The notes under the pieces were generated by a model. It made no database searches. It saw only the letters and a program-made list of their open reading frames with translations, and was not told the origin of the DNA. 64,000 bases of DNA from positions 62,001 to 126,000 of the forward strand of contig JAEWHC010000005.1 in assembly GCA_023387985.1 (NCBI GenBank), written 5' to 3'. This document shows, piece by piece, positions 8,024 through 15,852 of this stretch; position 1 is the first letter of the stretch, and every line of letters begins with the position of its first letter. This DNA is from Bacteroidota bacterium. GTDB taxonomy: Bacteria > Bacteroidota > Bacteroidia > Chitinophagales > Chitinophagaceae. Both the position numbers and the translations under genes were made by a program.

Positions 8024-8164
8024 GGCTGCTTACAACATTGCATTGGCGCATATGCTGGCCGACGTACAAAGGCTCAACAGAAAAATTCTGTTGGGCTTTT
8101 GTGCTAAATTCGGCTGACGTGCATGAATGCCAGCACATCGCCAATGCTTTAACGTTGGATGTAG
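8024..8164. repeat. Inverted repeat C (attC-like) closing module 2
   Basis: Left arm 8024-8060: GGCTGCTTACAAC then GCATTGGCGCATATGCTGGC. Right arm 8129-8164: in reverse complement CTACATCCAAC then GCATTGGCGATGTGCTGGC. The whole is about 141 bases, within attC size, and the right end GTTGGAT (8154-8160) fits the attC R-prime consensus GTTRRRY. Half-site words are shared with A and B. A terminator hairpin (8072-8100) sits in the loop. The right end abuts the stop codon of the minus-strand VIT gene at 8166, so this is the right border of the island. Confidence 0.65.
8072..8100 (+). terminator. Rho-independent terminator inside repeat C
   Basis: Eleven-pair stem GCTCAACAGAA / TTCTGTTGGGC (one G-T pair) with an AAA loop and a TTTT tail. 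It ends transcription of module 2. Confidence 0.8.
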
Positions 8165-8165
8165 T

Positions 8166-8867
8166 TTAAAGGTTTACTCCAAAAAGATATCCCACCAGGG
8201 CTGAAAGCAACATGGCAATGGTGCCCCAAACCACAACGCGCAAAATGGCTTTTTTTATTACCGACCCTCCGGTCTTCGCTGAAACAGCTCCCAGCACGAT
8301 CAAAAACAAAATGGTAAACCCATAGAGGAAATACTCCATTTGCACTACCGGTGCAAAGAGTACCACGAGAAGAGGTAAAGCCCCTCCGGCTGTAAAGGCG
8401 GCTCCGGAGGCAATTGCAGCCTGAATGGGGTTTGCCTTCGTTACTTCGTTTATTCCAAGTTCATCTCTTATGTGGGCGCCAAGTGCATCAAACTCGGTTA
8501 ATTCATTAGCAACCTGGAGCGCTGTTTCCTTTTTCAAACCGCGCTGCTCATAAATCTGGGCCAAAATATTTAACTCCACCTCTGGCATTTCTAAAAGTTC
8601 CTGCTGCTCTCTTTTGATGTCGGCCTGCTCTGTATCCGTTTGAGAACTCACCGAAACATATTCTCCTGCCGCCATTGATAAGGCGCCCGCAACAAGCCCG
8701 GCTACTGTAGCCAACAAAATAGGTTCTCTTGACGAACTTGCCGCGGCAACTCCAATAGCCAAACTGGAAATAGAAATGATGCCGTCGTTTGCACCCAAAA
8801 CGGCTGCACGAAGCCAATTACTCCGGTGGATAAAATGACTGTCCAGGTAGTTGTCGATTGTTATCAT
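8166..8867 (-). CDS. VIT1/CCC1 family iron/manganese transporter
   Basis: A 233-residue membrane protein with the family start WLRAAVLGANDGIISISSL in helix 1. It has a helix with ALSMAAGEYVSVSSQ, a charged cytoplasmic stretch (EQADIKREQQELLEMPEVEL, residues about 80-115) that in VIT1 binds metal, and three further helices (AAFTAGGALPLLVV onward). Five membrane segments in total, as usual. Plant and yeast members move Fe2+ or Mn2+ out of the cytosol; here it should export excess Fe/Mn across the inner membrane. It lies alone; its stop touches repeat C. Confidence 0.92.
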   Translation of the reverse strand: MITIDNYLDSHFIHRSNWLRAAVLGANDGIISISSLAIGVAAASSSREPILLATVAGLVAGALSMAAGEYVSVSSQTDTEQADIKREQQELLEMPEVELNILAQIYEQRGLKKETALQVANELTEFDALGAHIRDELGINEVTKANPIQAAIASGAAFTAGGALPLLVVLFAPVVQMEYFLYGFTILFLIVLGAVSAKTGGSVIKKAILRVVVWGTIAMLLSALVGYLFGVNL

Positions 8868-9061
8868 TTATGAAATAATTTGATCCTTAAAAATTCGCAC
8901 AATGCATGTAAGAGCTTTAAGATTCCCCCTCTAAAAAACCCACCGTTTCTGACCCAAGACCGCGGCAATCCTTATCCTTTTTTACCATCCCGGGGCCAAA
9001 TGGTATAAAGTATTCCGTTTTCAGTTCGCCGGAGGCTGTGTTTGATTCGCTTTTAACCTTA

Positions 9062-9370
9062 GCCTTAGCCTTTACCTCTGCCTCTTCCTCTTCCTTTTCC
9101 TTTACCTTTTCCATCATTATTTCAAATCAACGTCCATGCAAATTCCACAACGCCGAAAAGCCACTCTACCTTTACCTCTGCCTCTTCCTTTTCCTTCGCC
9201 TTTTCCATCCTTATTTCAAATCAACATCCGAATAAATCCCACAACGCCGAAAAGCCCCTTAACCTCTGCCTTTACCTTTGCCTTTACCTCTACCTCTACC
9301 TTCGCCTTTTCCATCCTTATTTCAAATCAACATCTTTACCGCTGCCTCTTCCCTTTCCTTCGCCTTTTCC
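9062..9370. repeat. CT-rich minisatellite with hexamer substructure, within gene-free 8868-9375
   Basis: Three copies of a roughly 94-106-base unit. The marker TTTTCCATCnTTATTTCAAATC recurs near 9107, 9201 and 9307, and CCACAACGCCGAAAAGCC near 9145 and 9239. Between markers the DNA is built from six-base words such as CTTTAC, CTCTGC, CTTCGC and CCTTTT. It lies directly after the cytochrome c stop codon (9376), so it would form that transcript's 3' end. Apparent small frames here (Lys/Glu/Val/Ala-rich on the minus strand) are products of the repeat. The rest of 8868-9061 shows nothing I can name. Confidence 0.8.
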
Positions 9371-9375
9371 CCGGT

Positions 9376-9792
9376 TTACTCCATCAATCTGCGCTGTACG
9401 GCCACTTCCTGCCTTGTAATCTTCGAAGCCCTGTTCCCGAAACTGGACCGGATATAGGTCAGCACATCGGCGATTTCCTGGTCGGATAAATGCGGATGCG
9501 GGGGCATGGGGTTATTGTATTTTTCACCATCGATAACCAGGCCGGCATTGCTTCCCTGCAACACCAAATTGATCAGCCTGTTTTTGTCTTTTAATACATA
9601 TTCCGTTCTGATCAATGGCGGGTTCAAACGGGGAACACCTCCCCCATCTGCCATATGGCAGGAAAGGCAATTTTTTTCGTAAACGATTTTGCCGCCGGCT
9701 TTGTCTCCATCCTGTAATGAAAAAGAAAATATACCCGTGCTCAGTAAAATGGCCGCAATCGCTGTTTTCTTAAAATCGGTTTTCAATGGCAT
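9376..9792 (-). CDS. Class I c-type cytochrome
   Basis: A 138-residue protein with a signal peptide (residues 1-27), a single haem site CLSCH (residues about 42-46) and a candidate sixth ligand Met in NNPMPPHPHLSDQEIADVLTYIRS. That end is typical of the cytochrome c fold. It is the second gene of a unit with the sugar dehydrogenase upstream (six bases apart), so it very likely takes electrons from the PQQ enzyme in the periplasm. The 3' side runs directly into the minisatellite. Confidence 0.92.
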   Translation of the reverse strand: MPLKTDFKKTAIAAILLSTGIFSFSLQDGDKAGGKIVYEKNCLSCHMADGGGVPRLNPPLIRTEYVLKDKNRLINLVLQGSNAGLVIDGEKYNNPMPPHPHLSDQEIADVLTYIRSSFGNRASKITRQEVAVQRRLME

Positions 9793-9798
9793 CAGGAA

Positions 9799-11073
9799 TT
9801 ACCTGGGTGGTTTAAAATAAATCTCCCAAACCTTTCCGTTTTTTGAATCGGAAACAAGTAACGTTCCCTGTGGCGTTTGGGCCAGTCCGCACGGCCGGTA
9901 TTGGGCATCCCGTGTATTGGTAAATTCCGTTTTACCCGCAAATCCGGAGGCGAAAATTTCATACTCACCGGTGGGCTTTCCATCTTTAAATGGTATAAAG
10001 CAAACATTGTATCCCGCCTGGCTGAGGGGCGCACGGTTCCAGCTTCCGTGAAAAGCCACGAAAGCGCCATTTTTATATTTTTCAGGGAAGTGATTCCCGG
10101 TATAAAACAGCACGGCATTGGGTCCCCAGTGGGCGGGGAAAACCACCTCAGGTTGTTCAACGTTTGCACAACGCCCCTGCATTTCCCCATCGCCTCCATA
10201 TTCCGGCGAAAGCAGTTTTTTATCTTTTAACCCATCATAGTAGCAATAGGGCCAGCCATAATCTCCACCCGCACGAATCCTGAAAAATTCCTCGGCTGGA
10301 AGTTCCGCGTTTTTATTTTCATCAAACAACTCCGGGAAAAGCGTATTCAACTGGTCGCGGCCATGCATCATGGCGTATAAAGCATTCGTCTCCTTATCCC
10401 AGTCCATGCCCACCACATTGCGCAGACCGGTGGCATACCGTATACCATCTTTATACGTTTGATTGAGTTTGTCCGCTTTAAATTGCCAGATGCCTCCTGC
10501 GGAATCCAGTATGGGGCAAGGCATCATGCCTTTTGATCCGGGTGTGCGGTCTGCCTCCTGGCAGGAATTGCTGGGCGCGCCGATGTTTACATAAATATTT
10601 CCGTTTTCGTCCAGCGCCAAAGATTTTGAAGCGTGCTGCCTGCGGTTAATCAATCCCGTGATAAGGATCTCCGGGTTGTCTTTATTCATGACATTGCCAT
10701 CTGCATTGAGGCGATAGCGGTACACATTTTCATCGCTCGAAGCATACAAAAAACCGTCTTTCACCACAATTCCCGTTCCTTCAAAATCACCAAATGCATC
10801 GGCAACCTGCAATTGTTTTCCATTTTTATTCCATTTCAGGTGCACAATGCCATGGCCTTTTTTATCCAGGCGGCCGAGCTTCACATAAACGTCGGCATTA
10901 TGGCCCGTGGCAATATGCCGGTTGTTGCCCAGATCCTGTGCTATGGTGCGCAAGGCAAAATTTTCCGGCAGGGTAATGGTCGCCGTATCCTTTGAAGATT
11001 GCATAATGCCTCCGCAACCGGAAACGAGCAGGAAGAAGGCCGCTGTCGCAAATAATCGTTTCAGACTGTACAT
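9799..11073 (-). CDS. PQQ-dependent sugar dehydrogenase (glucose/sorbosone dehydrogenase family), lipoprotein
   Basis: 424 residues from the ATG at 11073, preferred over an upstream TTG at 11103 because it starts the signal peptide MYSLKRLFATAAFFLLVSGC with a lipobox Cys20. The rest is a six-bladed propeller of the soluble glucose dehydrogenase / L-sorbosone dehydrogenase family: HNADVYVKLG, YRYATGLRNVVGMDWD-type motif (RYATGLRNVVGMDW), GGDYGWPYCYYDG and FVAFHGSWNR, then the end GTLLVSDSKNGKVWEIYF. It oxidises an aldose or related sugar at the cell surface with PQQ, passing electrons to the co-transcribed cytochrome c. No PQQ synthesis genes are in the window. Confidence 0.9.
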   Translation of the reverse strand: MYSLKRLFATAAFFLLVSGCGGIMQSSKDTATITLPENFALRTIAQDLGNNRHIATGHNADVYVKLGRLDKKGHGIVHLKWNKNGKQLQVADAFGDFEGTGIVVKDGFLYASSDENVYRYRLNADGNVMNKDNPEILITGLINRRQHASKSLALDENGNIYVNIGAPSNSCQEADRTPGSKGMMPCPILDSAGGIWQFKADKLNQTYKDGIRYATGLRNVVGMDWDKETNALYAMMHGRDQLNTLFPELFDENKNAELPAEEFFRIRAGGDYGWPYCYYDGLKDKKLLSPEYGGDGEMQGRCANVEQPEVVFPAHWGPNAVLFYTGNHFPEKYKNGAFVAFHGSWNRAPLSQAGYNVCFIPFKDGKPTGEYEIFASGFAGKTEFTNTRDAQYRPCGLAQTPQGTLLVSDSKNGKVWEIYFKPPR

Positions 11074-11166
11074 AAATGGTTCAGGGTTTTTAAGTGTGGC
11101 CAAGTTACAATTTCCGCAGCATATGGATAATAAAATAAAACGCTTTCACCGCCCCGGCTGACAGCT

Positions 11167-11174
11167 TATTTTTG
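11167..11174 (+). promoter_or_regulatory. Bacteroidota -7 promoter element (TATTTTTG)
   Basis: TATTTTTG fits TAnnTTTG and sits 19 bases before the receptor ATG at 11194. The predicted leader is only about a dozen bases. Confidence 0.5.
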
Positions 11175-11193
11175 TGCCTTCCCTTTGTTTCAA

Positions 11194-13122
11194 ATGAAGT
11201 ACCTGCAATTTATCCTGATCACGCTTTTCTTTTTAACCCACCGGGGTTTTGCACAAACCGACAGCCTCTATGAACTTAACCCGGTTACCGTTACCGCCGG
11301 GTATGCACCGGTTCCGGCTTCGCAATCGGGGCGCAATGTGCAAATGATTCAAGGGGAGATGCTTGCCCGTCTGCCGGTGAACAGCATTGACGAATTGCTA
11401 CGTTACATGCCTGGGGTTGAGGTACAGCAGCGTGGGCCAATGGGTACTCAAAGTGATATCGTTATCCGTGGCGGCACTTTTCAGCAGGTGCTTGTCATCC
11501 TGGATGGCGTGCGCCTCAATGATCCCATTACCGGGCATTTTAACGCCTATATCCCACTCGCTCCGGCCGAAATTGAACGTGTGGAAGTGCTGAAAGGCGC
11601 CGCTTCGGCCATTTATGGTACGGAAGCGGTAGGTGGTGTTATCCAGATCATTTCAAAATCATTTGCGGCAAAACAGGAAACCCGGGGTGAGGCGGCAATG
11701 GCCAAAGGAGAATTCGGCCTGCTTAAAGTTAACGGTGGCGGATTGCTGCAGTTAGGCAAAACCGCTGTTTCCGGTGGAGTCGCGTGGCAGAAAGCGGATG
11801 GACAGCAGCAACGCGGTACAAGAGGTTTTTTTGATAACCGGCTGGTTTCCGTTTCGGTCATGCACAGGTTCAACAACAAGTGGAAGGCCGGAATACGCAG
11901 CGCCTGGGATCACCGCGATTTTGCTGCGCAAAATTTTTATACGGCTTTTGCTTCCGATACGGCAAAGGAAACGGTAAAAGGATGGCTGCAGCATGCCCAC
12001 CTGGGCTTCCAGAAAAACCGCCTCGAATGGCGGAATGCGCTTAGCGTAAAGCAATCAGATGATCATTATACATTTAATAGCGGGCTGGCCCCGAATATCA
12101 ACAAGTCCCTGCAGGTACAGGCGCTTAGCGTGCTGCATTTGCCTTTAAGCGGCAAGTGGGATCTTGTTGCCGGCACCCAATTCATAGAAAAGAAAATCAC
12201 TTCCAATGACCGGGGCAACCACAGGGTGCAGGACTGGGGCAATTTTGCCATTTTTAAATGGATGCCGGCGGAAGGATTCCGGGCAGAAACGGCTTTACGC
12301 GTGGACCGGCATTCAGTGGCCGGATGGCAGTTCCTGCCCCAATTGTCTCTTTCTTACCGTCAAAAATATTTTCAGTTGCGCGCAAGCAGCGGCCGGACCC
12401 TCCGCGATGCGGATTTTACCGAACGGTACAACAATTACAACAAAACCGGGCTCAGGAGCGGGAGCATCGGCAATGCGCTTTTAACCCATGAACAGTCCTG
12501 GAGCAGCGAGGCCGGCATTGATTTCTTTAGGAAAAACTGGCGCCTGAGCTCAACCGTTTTTTACCGCCACCACAAGCAACTGATCGATTATGTGGTAACG
12601 CCTTACGCGGAAATGCCGCGCAAGGAAAACCTGGCACCGGGTGGAGTTTTCGCCCTTGCCAAAAACACCGGCGAAGTGAAAAGCCTGGGCTGGGAAACCG
12701 ATTTTTCCTGGCAAAAAATATGGAATCAACAAACCCGGCTTCAATCCGGTATCGGGATTGTTTGGATGGACACCAAAACTCCGGAGGGCGAACCGGGTTT
12801 TTACCTCAGCGCCCATGCCAGGCTGTTGGTGAACGGCCATATTCTTTACCAATGGAAGCAGCTCAGTTTATCGGTAACAGCACTCTATAAACTGCGGAAA
12901 GCCCAAAAAGGCGCTGAATTTCTGCTGCCCGTTACCCGCGATTATTTCCTGGTGAATGCCAAAGCAGGCTGGCAAATTCGTCCGGCAATACATGTTTTTC
13001 TGCAAACCGATAATCTCTATGATACTTCCTACGCCGATCTGCTGGGTTCGCAAATGCCCCGGCGCTGGACGATGGCCGGTCTTCAGCTCACTTTGCGCGG
13101 CAAAGTGAATCCGGCGCCATAA
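11194..13122 (+). CDS. TonB-dependent outer membrane receptor (BtuB-like size)
   Basis: 642 residues from the ATG at 11194 (an in-frame TTG lies three codons upstream). Signal peptide to about residue 21 (THRGFAQ). The plug domain spans 35-150, with INSIDELLRYMPGVEVQQRG-type start (SIDELLRYMPGVEV), VLVILDGVRLNDP and IERVEVLKGAASAIYGTEAVGG. A 22-strand barrel follows, ending in DNLYDTSYADLLGSQMPRRW with a weak terminal aromatic. No carboxypeptidase-like N-terminal domain and no SusD partner, so it is not a SusC. Size and plug resemble vitamin B12 or metal-chelate receptors, but the ligand is not determined; no cobalamin riboswitch was seen upstream. It is divergent from the sugar dehydrogenase. 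Confidence 0.92.
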   Translation: MKYLQFILITLFFLTHRGFAQTDSLYELNPVTVTAGYAPVPASQSGRNVQMIQGEMLARLPVNSIDELLRYMPGVEVQQRGPMGTQSDIVIRGGTFQQVLVILDGVRLNDPITGHFNAYIPLAPAEIERVEVLKGAASAIYGTEAVGGVIQIISKSFAAKQETRGEAAMAKGEFGLLKVNGGGLLQLGKTAVSGGVAWQKADGQQQRGTRGFFDNRLVSVSVMHRFNNKWKAGIRSAWDHRDFAAQNFYTAFASDTAKETVKGWLQHAHLGFQKNRLEWRNALSVKQSDDHYTFNSGLAPNINKSLQVQALSVLHLPLSGKWDLVAGTQFIEKKITSNDRGNHRVQDWGNFAIFKWMPAEGFRAETALRVDRHSVAGWQFLPQLSLSYRQKYFQLRASSGRTLRDADFTERYNNYNKTGLRSGSIGNALLTHEQSWSSEAGIDFFRKNWRLSSTVFYRHHKQLIDYVVTPYAEMPRKENLAPGGVFALAKNTGEVKSLGWETDFSWQKIWNQQTRLQSGIGIVWMDTKTPEGEPGFYLSAHARLLVNGHILYQWKQLSLSVTALYKLRKAQKGAEFLLPVTRDYFLVNAKAGWQIRPAIHVFLQTDNLYDTSYADLLGSQMPRRWTMAGLQLTLRGKVNPAP

Positions 13123-13150
13123 GCCGTCATCACCTCGCCCCGAAAATGCT

Positions 13151-13158
13151 TAATTTTG
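13151..13158 (+). promoter_or_regulatory. Bacteroidota -7 promoter element (TAATTTTG)
   Basis: TAATTTTG fits TAnnTTTG, 55 bases upstream of the aldehyde dehydrogenase ATG. The -33 box is unclear. Confidence 0.45.
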
Positions 13159-13212
13159 CCGGATTGCAATTGCGGTTATTGTATTGAGTATTCATTGAAT
13201 TAAACAAGTATC

Positions 13213-14739
13213 ATGAAATCATTTTTAGAGCGTTTACAGATAAGCGATGAAAACAAGGGAACTTCCACAGGTTCAGACTGGCTTGGCGACCGGGTAAGCG
13301 GCCTAGATTCTTTTTCGCCGGTTGACGGTGAAAAAATCGGCAGCACCGGAATCACCACAAAAGCGGAATATGACACCGTGATGGAAACAGCGCAATCGGC
13401 ATTTGCCAGCTGGCGCACCTGGCCGGCTCCGCGCCGTGGCGAAGTGGTGAGGCAGATTGGGGAAGCCCTGCGGGCAAAAAAAGACGACCTTGGGCGGCTG
13501 GTGAGTTATGAAATGGGCAAGAGCCTGCAGGAAGGCCTGGGCGAGGTACAGGAAATGATCGACATCTGCGATTTTGCCGTCGGATTGAGCCGTCAGCTTT
13601 ATGGGTTAACGATGCACAGCGAAAGACCCGGCCACCGGATGTATGAGCAGTGGCATCCCCTGGGTATTGTGGGCATCATCAGTGCATTTAATTTTCCGGT
13701 TGCCGTTTGGAGCTGGAACAGCATGCTGGCCTGGGTTTGTGGAAATGTGTGTGTTTGGAAACCCAGTGAAAAAGCGCCGCTTTGCGGGGTGGCATGCCAG
13801 CAGATCGTACAGGAAGTATTCAGGAAAAATGACGTTCCCGAAGGCGTGAGTTGTATCATCCAGGGCGACCGGCAAGTAGGCGAATGGATGACCACCGATC
13901 CCCGGGTGGCCCTCATCAGCGCTACCGGTTCTACACGCATGGGAAAAGAAGTGGGCAAAGCGGTGGCCGCAAGACTTGGCCGCAGCCTGCTGGAACTCGG
14001 CGGCAACAATGCCATCATTATTTCAGAACATGCGGATCTCGACATGGCCCTGATCGGCTGTGTGTTTGGTGCAGTGGGCACTGCAGGGCAACGTTGCACT
14101 TCTACCCGTCGCCTGATTATACAGGAATCGGTTTATGACACCTTTAAACAAAAAATGGTGAATGCCTACAGCCAGTTGAAGATTGGCGATCCGCTCAACG
14201 CCGAAAACCACGTAGGGCCGCTCATTGACAAGGAGGCTGTATCCAGTTACCTGAACGCGATAGAGGCCATCAAAAAACAAGGCGGACATTTTATTGTGGA
14301 AGGCGGAGTGCTGGAAGGTGAAGGTTATGAAACCGGATGTTATGTAAAACCCTGCATCGCCGAAGTGACAGCAGGCATGGAAGTGGTAAAAACGGAAACT
14401 TTCGCTCCCATTTTATACATCATGAAATACAGGGACATCGGCGAAGCCATTGCCATGCAAAATGCCGTACCCCAGGGATTGAGCAGCGCCATCATGACGC
14501 TCAACCTGCGCGAAGCTGAAAAATTTCTGAGTGTGGAAGGAAGTGATTGCGGAATCGCGAATGTCAATATTGGTACAAGTGGCGCGGAAATCGGCGGCGC
14601 TTTTGGTGGAGAAAAGGAAACCGGCGGCGGCCGCGAAAGCGGAAGCGATGCTTGGAAAAACTATATGCGCAGGCAGACCAATACCATAAATTACAGTACC
14701 AGTCTGCCGCTTGCACAGGGAATTCAGTTCCACCTTTGA
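13213..14739 (+). CDS. ALDH7-type aldehyde dehydrogenase (aminoadipate-semialdehyde dehydrogenase-like)
   Basis: 508 residues, normal for family 7 (antiquitin/AmaB). Catalytic Cys295 lies in TAGQRCTSTRR and the general base Glu in LLELGGNN (about residue 260). The substrate-loop ending NVNIGTSGAEIGGAFGGEK followed by ETGGGRESGSDAWK is characteristic of ALDH7. The family oxidises alpha-aminoadipate semialdehyde to alpha-aminoadipate with NAD+ in lysine breakdown and also handles betaine aldehyde or lipid aldehydes. No other lysine-catabolism gene is adjacent, so the pathway assignment rests on family alone. It has its own promoter-like element and a strong terminator. Confidence 0.95.
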   Translation: MKSFLERLQISDENKGTSTGSDWLGDRVSGLDSFSPVDGEKIGSTGITTKAEYDTVMETAQSAFASWRTWPAPRRGEVVRQIGEALRAKKDDLGRLVSYEMGKSLQEGLGEVQEMIDICDFAVGLSRQLYGLTMHSERPGHRMYEQWHPLGIVGIISAFNFPVAVWSWNSMLAWVCGNVCVWKPSEKAPLCGVACQQIVQEVFRKNDVPEGVSCIIQGDRQVGEWMTTDPRVALISATGSTRMGKEVGKAVAARLGRSLLELGGNNAIIISEHADLDMALIGCVFGAVGTAGQRCTSTRRLIIQESVYDTFKQKMVNAYSQLKIGDPLNAENHVGPLIDKEAVSSYLNAIEAIKKQGGHFIVEGGVLEGEGYETGCYVKPCIAEVTAGMEVVKTETFAPILYIMKYRDIGEAIAMQNAVPQGLSSAIMTLNLREAEKFLSVEGSDCGIANVNIGTSGAEIGGAFGGEKETGGGRESGSDAWKNYMRRQTNTINYSTSLPLAQGIQFHL

Positions 14740-14795
14740 TCAGCTATAATTCCCCCGGATATTATTTTTATGAGGGAACTTGATTTAACAACGCA

Positions 14796-14826
14796 ATGCC
14801 GCTATTTTTGGCGGCATCAATTTTTT
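14796..14826 (+). terminator. Rho-independent terminator after the aldehyde dehydrogenase
   Basis: Stem ATGCCGC / GCGGCAT with an eight-base loop and CAA then TTTTTT. It overlaps the only upstream in-frame ATG of the next gene, which argues for the later start at 14832. Confidence 0.85.
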
Positions 14827-14831
14827 ATTAC

Positions 14832-15287
14832 ATGAAATCCAAACGTTTACTCCTGCTGCTTATCGGCATAATGGGGCTTTTGCCGCTGACCGCCGTGAAT
14901 GCAAGTACGGTAAGCCCAATCAAAGAAACCACACCCATATTGGTGAACGCCACCATTACCAACCAGTTTAAAAACAACCTGCAGGAATTTGTTGAACTCA
15001 CCCCACGCAAATACACCGAACTGACAGGAAAGAAACTCACCGTTAAAGAGATCATTCAACTGAAATCCGCTCAAAAATTAGTCAAAAAACAACTGGCCAA
15101 TGCCCCCGGCGATGATATTCCCAAAGTACTGTATATTGTTCTGGCTATTTTTGGCCTGGCCTGGATTGTGATGGGTATAAAAGATGATTTCACCGGCACC
15201 AACTGGTGGGTGAATTTACTGCTCAGCCTGCTTTGTATTATTCCGGGATTGATTCATGCATTGATAAAAATGGATGAATATTATTGA
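14832..15287 (+). CDS. YqaE/Pmp3 family membrane protein with N-terminal extension
   Basis: 151 residues from the ATG at 14832. The signal peptide (to about residue 24, VNAS) is followed by a basic, Lys-rich stretch that includes FVELTPRKYTELTGKKLTVKE, then two membrane segments. The second ends LLSLLCIIPGLIHALIKMDEYY; its P-G-x-I-H-A-L-x turn is the Pmp3/YqaE hallmark. Small proteins of this family affect membrane potential and salt tolerance in yeast and plants; the role in Bacteroidota is not known to me. It is flanked by its own terminators and followed by a DUF2752 gene. Confidence 0.8.
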   Translation: MKSKRLLLLLIGIMGLLPLTAVNASTVSPIKETTPILVNATITNQFKNNLQEFVELTPRKYTELTGKKLTVKEIIQLKSAQKLVKKQLANAPGDDIPKVLYIVLAIFGLAWIVMGIKDDFTGTNWWVNLLLSLLCIIPGLIHALIKMDEYY

Positions 15288-15323
15288 TCCTGCACGGTAA
15301 AACAACATAGTTATTAATATAAT

Positions 15324-15352
15324 GGAGGCGCTGCATATGGCGCCTCAATTTT
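15324..15352 (+). terminator. Rho-independent terminator
   Basis: Stem GAGGCGC / GCGCCTC with an eight-base loop, then AATTTT, 36 bases after the YqaE/Pmp3-like gene. Confidence 0.75.
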
Positions 15353-15392
15353 AAATGTTACTTTCCCAAACCAAAAAACCTTTGGCAATTTT

Positions 15393-15734
15393 ATGGCTTT
15401 GATCCGCATCATTAACCCTGCTTCCCGTTACCCGCTGGCGAATAAGATCTGGATCCTGCTTCTGCTTGCATTTCCGCTTGTGCTCTATATGCTGCCATCA
15501 ACTTTTTTTGATTCAGGTCAGTCCATTTGCCCATCCAAACTATTGCTGAACCTGGAATGCCTGGGTTGCGGCATGACAAGAGCGGTCATGCATTTTCATC
15601 ATTTGGAATTTGATGAAGCGCTTTATTACAATCAGCTCGTATTTATTGTTTACCCTGTTTTGGTCATTCTCTGGGGCCGTTGGCTTTATTTGGCTTATAA
15701 ACGGGAAAAGCGATTCCGGACCATCGAAAAATAA
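15393..15734 (+). CDS. DUF2752 domain membrane protein
   Basis: 113 residues with two to three membrane segments. Between the first and second lies the family motif, here CPSKLLLNLECLGCGMTRAV (consensus C-P-x-x-x-L-x-G-x-x-C-P-G-C-G-x-T-R-A). The cysteine cluster and Thr-Arg are kept, although the usual second Pro is Leu in this copy (CLGCG for CPGCG). Function is unknown in the family. The gene stands between a YqaE/Pmp3 protein and a subtilase; both neighbours are transcribed the same way but are well spaced. Confidence 0.88.
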   Translation: MALIRIINPASRYPLANKIWILLLLAFPLVLYMLPSTFFDSGQSICPSKLLLNLECLGCGMTRAVMHFHHLEFDEALYYNQLVFIVYPVLVILWGRWLYLAYKREKRFRTIEK

Positions 15735-15852
15735 TTTGGTTCCCGCCAATTCTGAAAGGGATGATTACAATTACAATAACCTTTGCACAAGTTTTCTCAG
15801 GAAGGGATTAACATTGTAAGCTTTTAAACGTTAAACAGCCTAAATATTTCCG

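Noticed and set aside
2041..8164. Island as a transposon or prophage
   Set aside because: No transposase, integrase, phage gene or target-site duplication was seen; only the repeat family and composition set it apart.
8917..9117. Lys/Glu/Val-rich 66-codon frame on the minus strand
   Set aside because: Its N-terminal half is only the translated minisatellite and the remainder has no support.
9062..9370. Considered as a CRISPR array
   Set aside because: Units are long, adjacent and share sequence throughout; there are no unique spacers and no cas genes.
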